64,000 bases of DNA from Apostichopus japonicus. Its lineage: Eukaryota > Echinodermata > Holothuroidea > Aspidochirotida > Stichopodidae. Each line of letters opens with the position of its first letter. The first letter of the stretch is position 1. A model generated the notes under the pieces. That model saw only the letters and a list, made by a program, of their open reading frames with translations. It was not told the origin of the DNA and ran no database searches. The stretch is taken from assembly GCF_037975245.1 (NCBI RefSeq), contig NC_092568.1, positions 19,552,001 to 19,616,000 on the forward strand, in the 5' to 3' direction. The translations under genes were made by a program, and so were the position numbers. Positions 60,600 through 64,000 of this stretch are shown here, in pieces.

Positions 60600-61030
60600 C
60601 ATAGGCGTAGGAGGCGGGGGCTGCAGCCCCCCCCCCCCAACCAAACTTTTTCCCCTGAAAATTCGGGCAATATGCTGAGAATAAATGAATAGTTTAAAAA
60701 TGATCTCCTTGGTAATTAAAATAAAGTTGTAAGCTTGGCAGACTAATTCGCCATTACTACTGTAAAAGAGAGTTTTGACATAATTGGACCTGTATGCTTT
60801 TTCTCCATCTACATAAGACATTTGGTTGTTTACATTAGCATCCTGCGGAATACTGCGCAACTTTCACAGACCGTACGGTACACGATGCCATGCGATGTAA
60901 TGACCTTTGCTTGCTTATATGATATTGACATTAACATGTTGAACGCGCGCGTCGCGCGCGAAAAATTTTGGTTATATTTTTCGGGCAAGTCGTTACAGCC
61001 CCCAAATCCAATTGGGCTCCTACGCCTTTG
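60600..61030. mobile_element. hAT-like MITE (CATAGGCGTAGGAG family), copy 2
   Basis: Left end CATAGGCGTAGGAG, right end CTCCTACGCCTTTG, with a perfect 8-bp duplication ACTACACA (60592-60599, 61031-61038). 431 bp. It has only a single GAAAATTCGGGCAATATGCT segment where the 19907 copy has a five-fold array. A CGCGCGCGTCGCGCGCG hairpin occurs near 60944-60960. Confidence 0.9.
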
Positions 61031-61130
61031 ACTACACACATAGACAGTTTTGAGGCTGTTCATTTTTGAACATGTATTTTCATGCTCACTGATATTATGT
61101 GATGTCTGCTCTTTGCTTTACAAATTCGAA

Positions 61131-61285
61131 CAGGCGTGTAACGAGTAATTTGCCAAGGGAAGGGCGAAGCCTGTAGGCAAACTATCTAAGCGAAGCGCCA
61201 CCATGAGTTGGCGCGAAGCGTACAAGAAAATTTTGGCCGAAAATGCCTCCCAGATCGCTGGAAATGACACTTCCCAGGCCTTGTA
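61131..61285. mobile_element. Diverged fragment related to the CAGTGGCGGAGC MITE family
   Basis: Shares AAACTATCTAAGCGAAGCGC, GTTGGCGCGAAGCGTACAAG and CCCAGATCGCTGGAAATGAC with the other copies. Ends not defined. Confidence 0.5.
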
Positions 61286-61859
61286 AGTTGCATCTAAGCA
61301 TTGTCTATTTTTAAATTACTAGCGATATCATAGAGAAAATTTGCTCGGGGGGGGGGGGGGGGGCGGTCGCCCCTTCCCGAAATGCGTCATGTTCCCCGAC
61401 GACTCGGTCGAGTTCAAGACCAGCCACAGTTGGCTCCATTGCACAATTGAACAATTGTTTAAGGCGTCCATACACACATACACGCGTTATGCCAGACCAT
61501 ATATAGTATATATATATAGATACATTAGTGAGAGAGGAAAAATGGAAACGTCAACTAGAGCACCAATGGTGCAGAAGCTCATACCTTTTCGAGCTTAAAA
61601 ATGAAGGGCCCACAAAACTTTATGGCCCACCAAATTTCAGGCCATTTTTCAGATTCCACCAATTTTGGGCCCATGAGGGATAACCCCCCCCCCCCCATCC
61701 GTTAGCAGAATACTGGCCACACCACTGGCTATAATTCCTATATTCCCCCTTTAAATCCTGTTTTACCCACTCTCTCAAACAATACCACTGACCTACCCTA
61801 TTAAACTTTCTCCCCTCTACCTGAGCAGACCTGAAGTATGGAACGCGAAAAAGGCAACC

Positions 61860-62155
61860 GTATTTCGTTGCCTAAACTAAGTTTGTTTCGTTGCCTAAAC
61901 TAAGTTTGTTGCTGTCTAAACTAAAGTTGTTGCTGCTGTTTTACCATGTTGCTGTTGTCCGTTGATGTCTAAACTTACGTTGATGTCTAAAGTCACGTTG
62001 ACGACTAAACGCGCCTTAATGTCTAAACTCACGTTGATTTATAAACTTACGGTTGATGTCTAAACTCACGTTGATGTCTAAAACTTTCGTTGATGTCTAA
62101 ACTTACGTTGATGTCTAAACTCACGTTGATATCTACACTTTCGTTGCTATCTAAA
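61860..62155. repeat. Minisatellite of about 17-18 bp units (GTTGATGTCTAAACTCAC)
   Basis: A series of GTTGATGTCTAAACT(C/T)ACG units, preceded by a related TTCGTTGCCTAAACTAAGT version, shows gradual divergence along the array. The minus-strand DINVSL peptide repeat is a by-product. Confidence 0.9.
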
Positions 62156-63732
62156 GTTCCGTTGTGAACACATTGTGAACGAACATCATGCTTTCTTTTC
62201 CAAAAAATTATAACAATCAACCGCAAGTTGCTTCCGTGCAGTGCTAACAACATATCTATTACAGAGATTTTCATGCTAAATACAGCCAATGATGTTTTCT
62301 CAAATTTCCCGAGATTTGTTTGGTTAATAGTCCCTTACCCATTGTCTGCAAACATGCTTGCATCTTCGGTGCTCAATGAACGCAAAGTATGATGGTTTAA
62401 CTATGTAACGCGAAAAGGGGGGGGGGGGGGGTAATCGTTAATGTCATGCCGGATTTGTAGCAACAGCCATGTAAATATCCTTAACAACCTGATTTGTCGA
62501 ACAAAATCACGTTGTTAACGATATTTACATGATAGTTGATACAACTCCGAGGACGTTATTTACATTTATATTGTTAATGTCATATTTGAATAATTGTTTT
62601 ATCACAGAAAGTTATGAGTTGAGACAATCTATGAATTTTGCGGGAAGCTACCACAACATCTCTGATACTGAAAAGGACTTTAGGTCTCACAGTATGTTAT
62701 ATTCTCTCCCTTTTGAGAGTTGATAATGTAAAATGTGCATTTATACCACAGTTATTTCTTCGTTGCAAACTTGCGTAAATTTTTGCGGTCCCTCTGACCA
62801 CGTGCTTCAAGTCATGATTCTGGTGCAACACTAATTCGTGTGCATAAACTACTGCAGTCATACATCGTCAAAAGTAGTCATTGAAGTTTCGACATTGCGT
62901 AAAAATGTTATTTAAATACTATAATTTTCGTGGAGTTGGTTGTTTCCAAATACTGAAAAGCATCCAGGGTAAATGTTGGATCAGTTGCTCTATGGTTGGA
63001 TGTAGTCTGCGCTTCGTGAGCAACAAGAGGGGCACAGTATTGAAGTACGTAGGCAATACGACTCACAGAACTAGTTTACTAAACCCGCCAAGCAAGTCCA
63101 TTCGTAACACCAATCCAGTTCGGAGTTTCGATTTGCGAAAGGGATTGTGTTGTAAATGGAATATACACAAACCTCGCTCAGCATTGTTAAGAATTTTAGA
63201 CCAAAAAACCCGCTAACATGTTATGCAAGAAACGAATCATCCAAGATACACTCGAGTTTTGACTAAGGCTATGTGTTGTAGGTAAGGTGATATGATCTTT
63301 TCTCCACAAATTTTCAGGATATGCGCATGTGCAGTTGAAACTCCGAAGTTTGAACAGGCCTAATACAAATTGCGTGGAATTTAGCGAGATATGCACACTA
63401 CATTTGCGGGGATAGGCTATTTGAAGAGTTGGGGTTGCTGGTGAAATCGCTGCAGGTCAAAGCATCGAGGTACTATATACGGAGTTGGAGAGGAGGAAAG
63501 AGTGGCAGGGCAGGCAAAATGAAGGTCGGACGGCCGCCCTTGTAAAACAGCGAAGCTAGGGCACTGGATGGCATCCGCAATATATATATATATTGTGTAG
63601 AGCATTCACAAAGTACAGGCAGTGATAAGATCGCATCTTCTCAACTATAAACACTAGTAAAAAGATAGGTAATATAATAAACGCAATTGGTGTTCGATCG
63701 GGACGAAAACATTTGTCTTTAGTAATATTACT

Positions 63733-64000
63733 GTCATTCGTTTTACTTGATTGCCGACATTCACAACATATCCAGACATTATGTAATGGTTCAATAATTC
63801 AATTTTAAGTACAGTATTTTATGCTGGCATTTTGTCTCGACACTCGTTTTACTTGACTTTTTACTTTACTTTACATTCCCAGATTATCTCTACACATTGT
63901 TGGAGGGGCTCAATGAAATCAGTTTAAAAGTGCAGTATTTTTATGCTGGTACTTTGTCTAGACACTCGACGTTGTACCTGATTTCCGACATTCACAGCGT
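63733..64000. repeat. Diverged tandem repeat (about 115-125 bp unit), running off the right edge
   Basis: Blocks TTTACTTGA...CCGACATTCACA..., AAGT(A/G)CAGTATTTT.ATGCTGG and TTTGTCT.GACACTCG recur about twice before the window ends. Confidence 0.7.

Noticed and set aside
62047-62289. Minus-strand ORF with DINVSL repeats
   Set aside because: Translation of the 17-18 bp minisatellite.

Overview
This window is AT-rich, intron-rich animal DNA. It shows GT-AG split exons, many non-autonomous DNA transposons, tRNA-derived SINEs, long (TA)n, (ATTC)n and poly(G)/poly(C) tracts, and no operon structure. A nidogen gene makes it metazoan. The repeat landscape (hAT-like MITEs, a Penelope-like relic) fits a marine invertebrate, possibly an echinoderm-type deuterostome, but the species assignment is inference.

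Layout. (1) Positions 39871 down to the left edge, minus strand: the 5' half of a nidogen gene. I reconstructed ten coding exons. Nine have unbroken splice-phase compatibility and clear homology; exon 2 fits by phase but is divergent. Together they encode about 542 residues: signal peptide, NIDO domain, one nidogen-type EGF module, and the G2F beta-barrel up to the window edge. The introns reach about 19 kb and hold most of the mobile elements. (2) About 39.9-44.5 kb: intergenic. (3) 45122-44499, minus: a 207-residue acidic protein of unknown function in one coding exon, preceded by a 5'UTR splice acceptor. (4) 45.2-49.8 kb: intergenic, with two or three inverted-repeat transposons. (5) 49775-50851, plus: an intronless gene for a RING-finger, tail-anchored membrane protein, a likely E3 ubiquitin ligase. 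(6) 50.9-64.0 kb: no supported gene; SINE, MITEs, microsatellites and minisatellites.

Mobile elements. At least three hAT-like families with visible 8-bp target duplications are present (termini CAGTGGCGGAGC, CATAGGCGTAGGAG and a GATTGTTACTAAAA foldback). There is also a TTAA-flanked MITE family (three copies), a TA-flanked palindromic MITE, a CCCAGNAAACAC-ended MITE, two tRNA-like SINE families, a U2 snRNA-derived retro-insertion, and a probable Penelope-like relic. The most striking structure is at 19907-21012. There a hAT-like MITE has grown an internal array of about 87-bp units, and a second hAT-like MITE has inserted into one of those units.

No clearly novel multi-gene system was found. 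The most original observations are the nested array/MITE structure, the divergent NIDO exon 2, and the orphan acidic gene with its ATGG-based N-terminal repeat.
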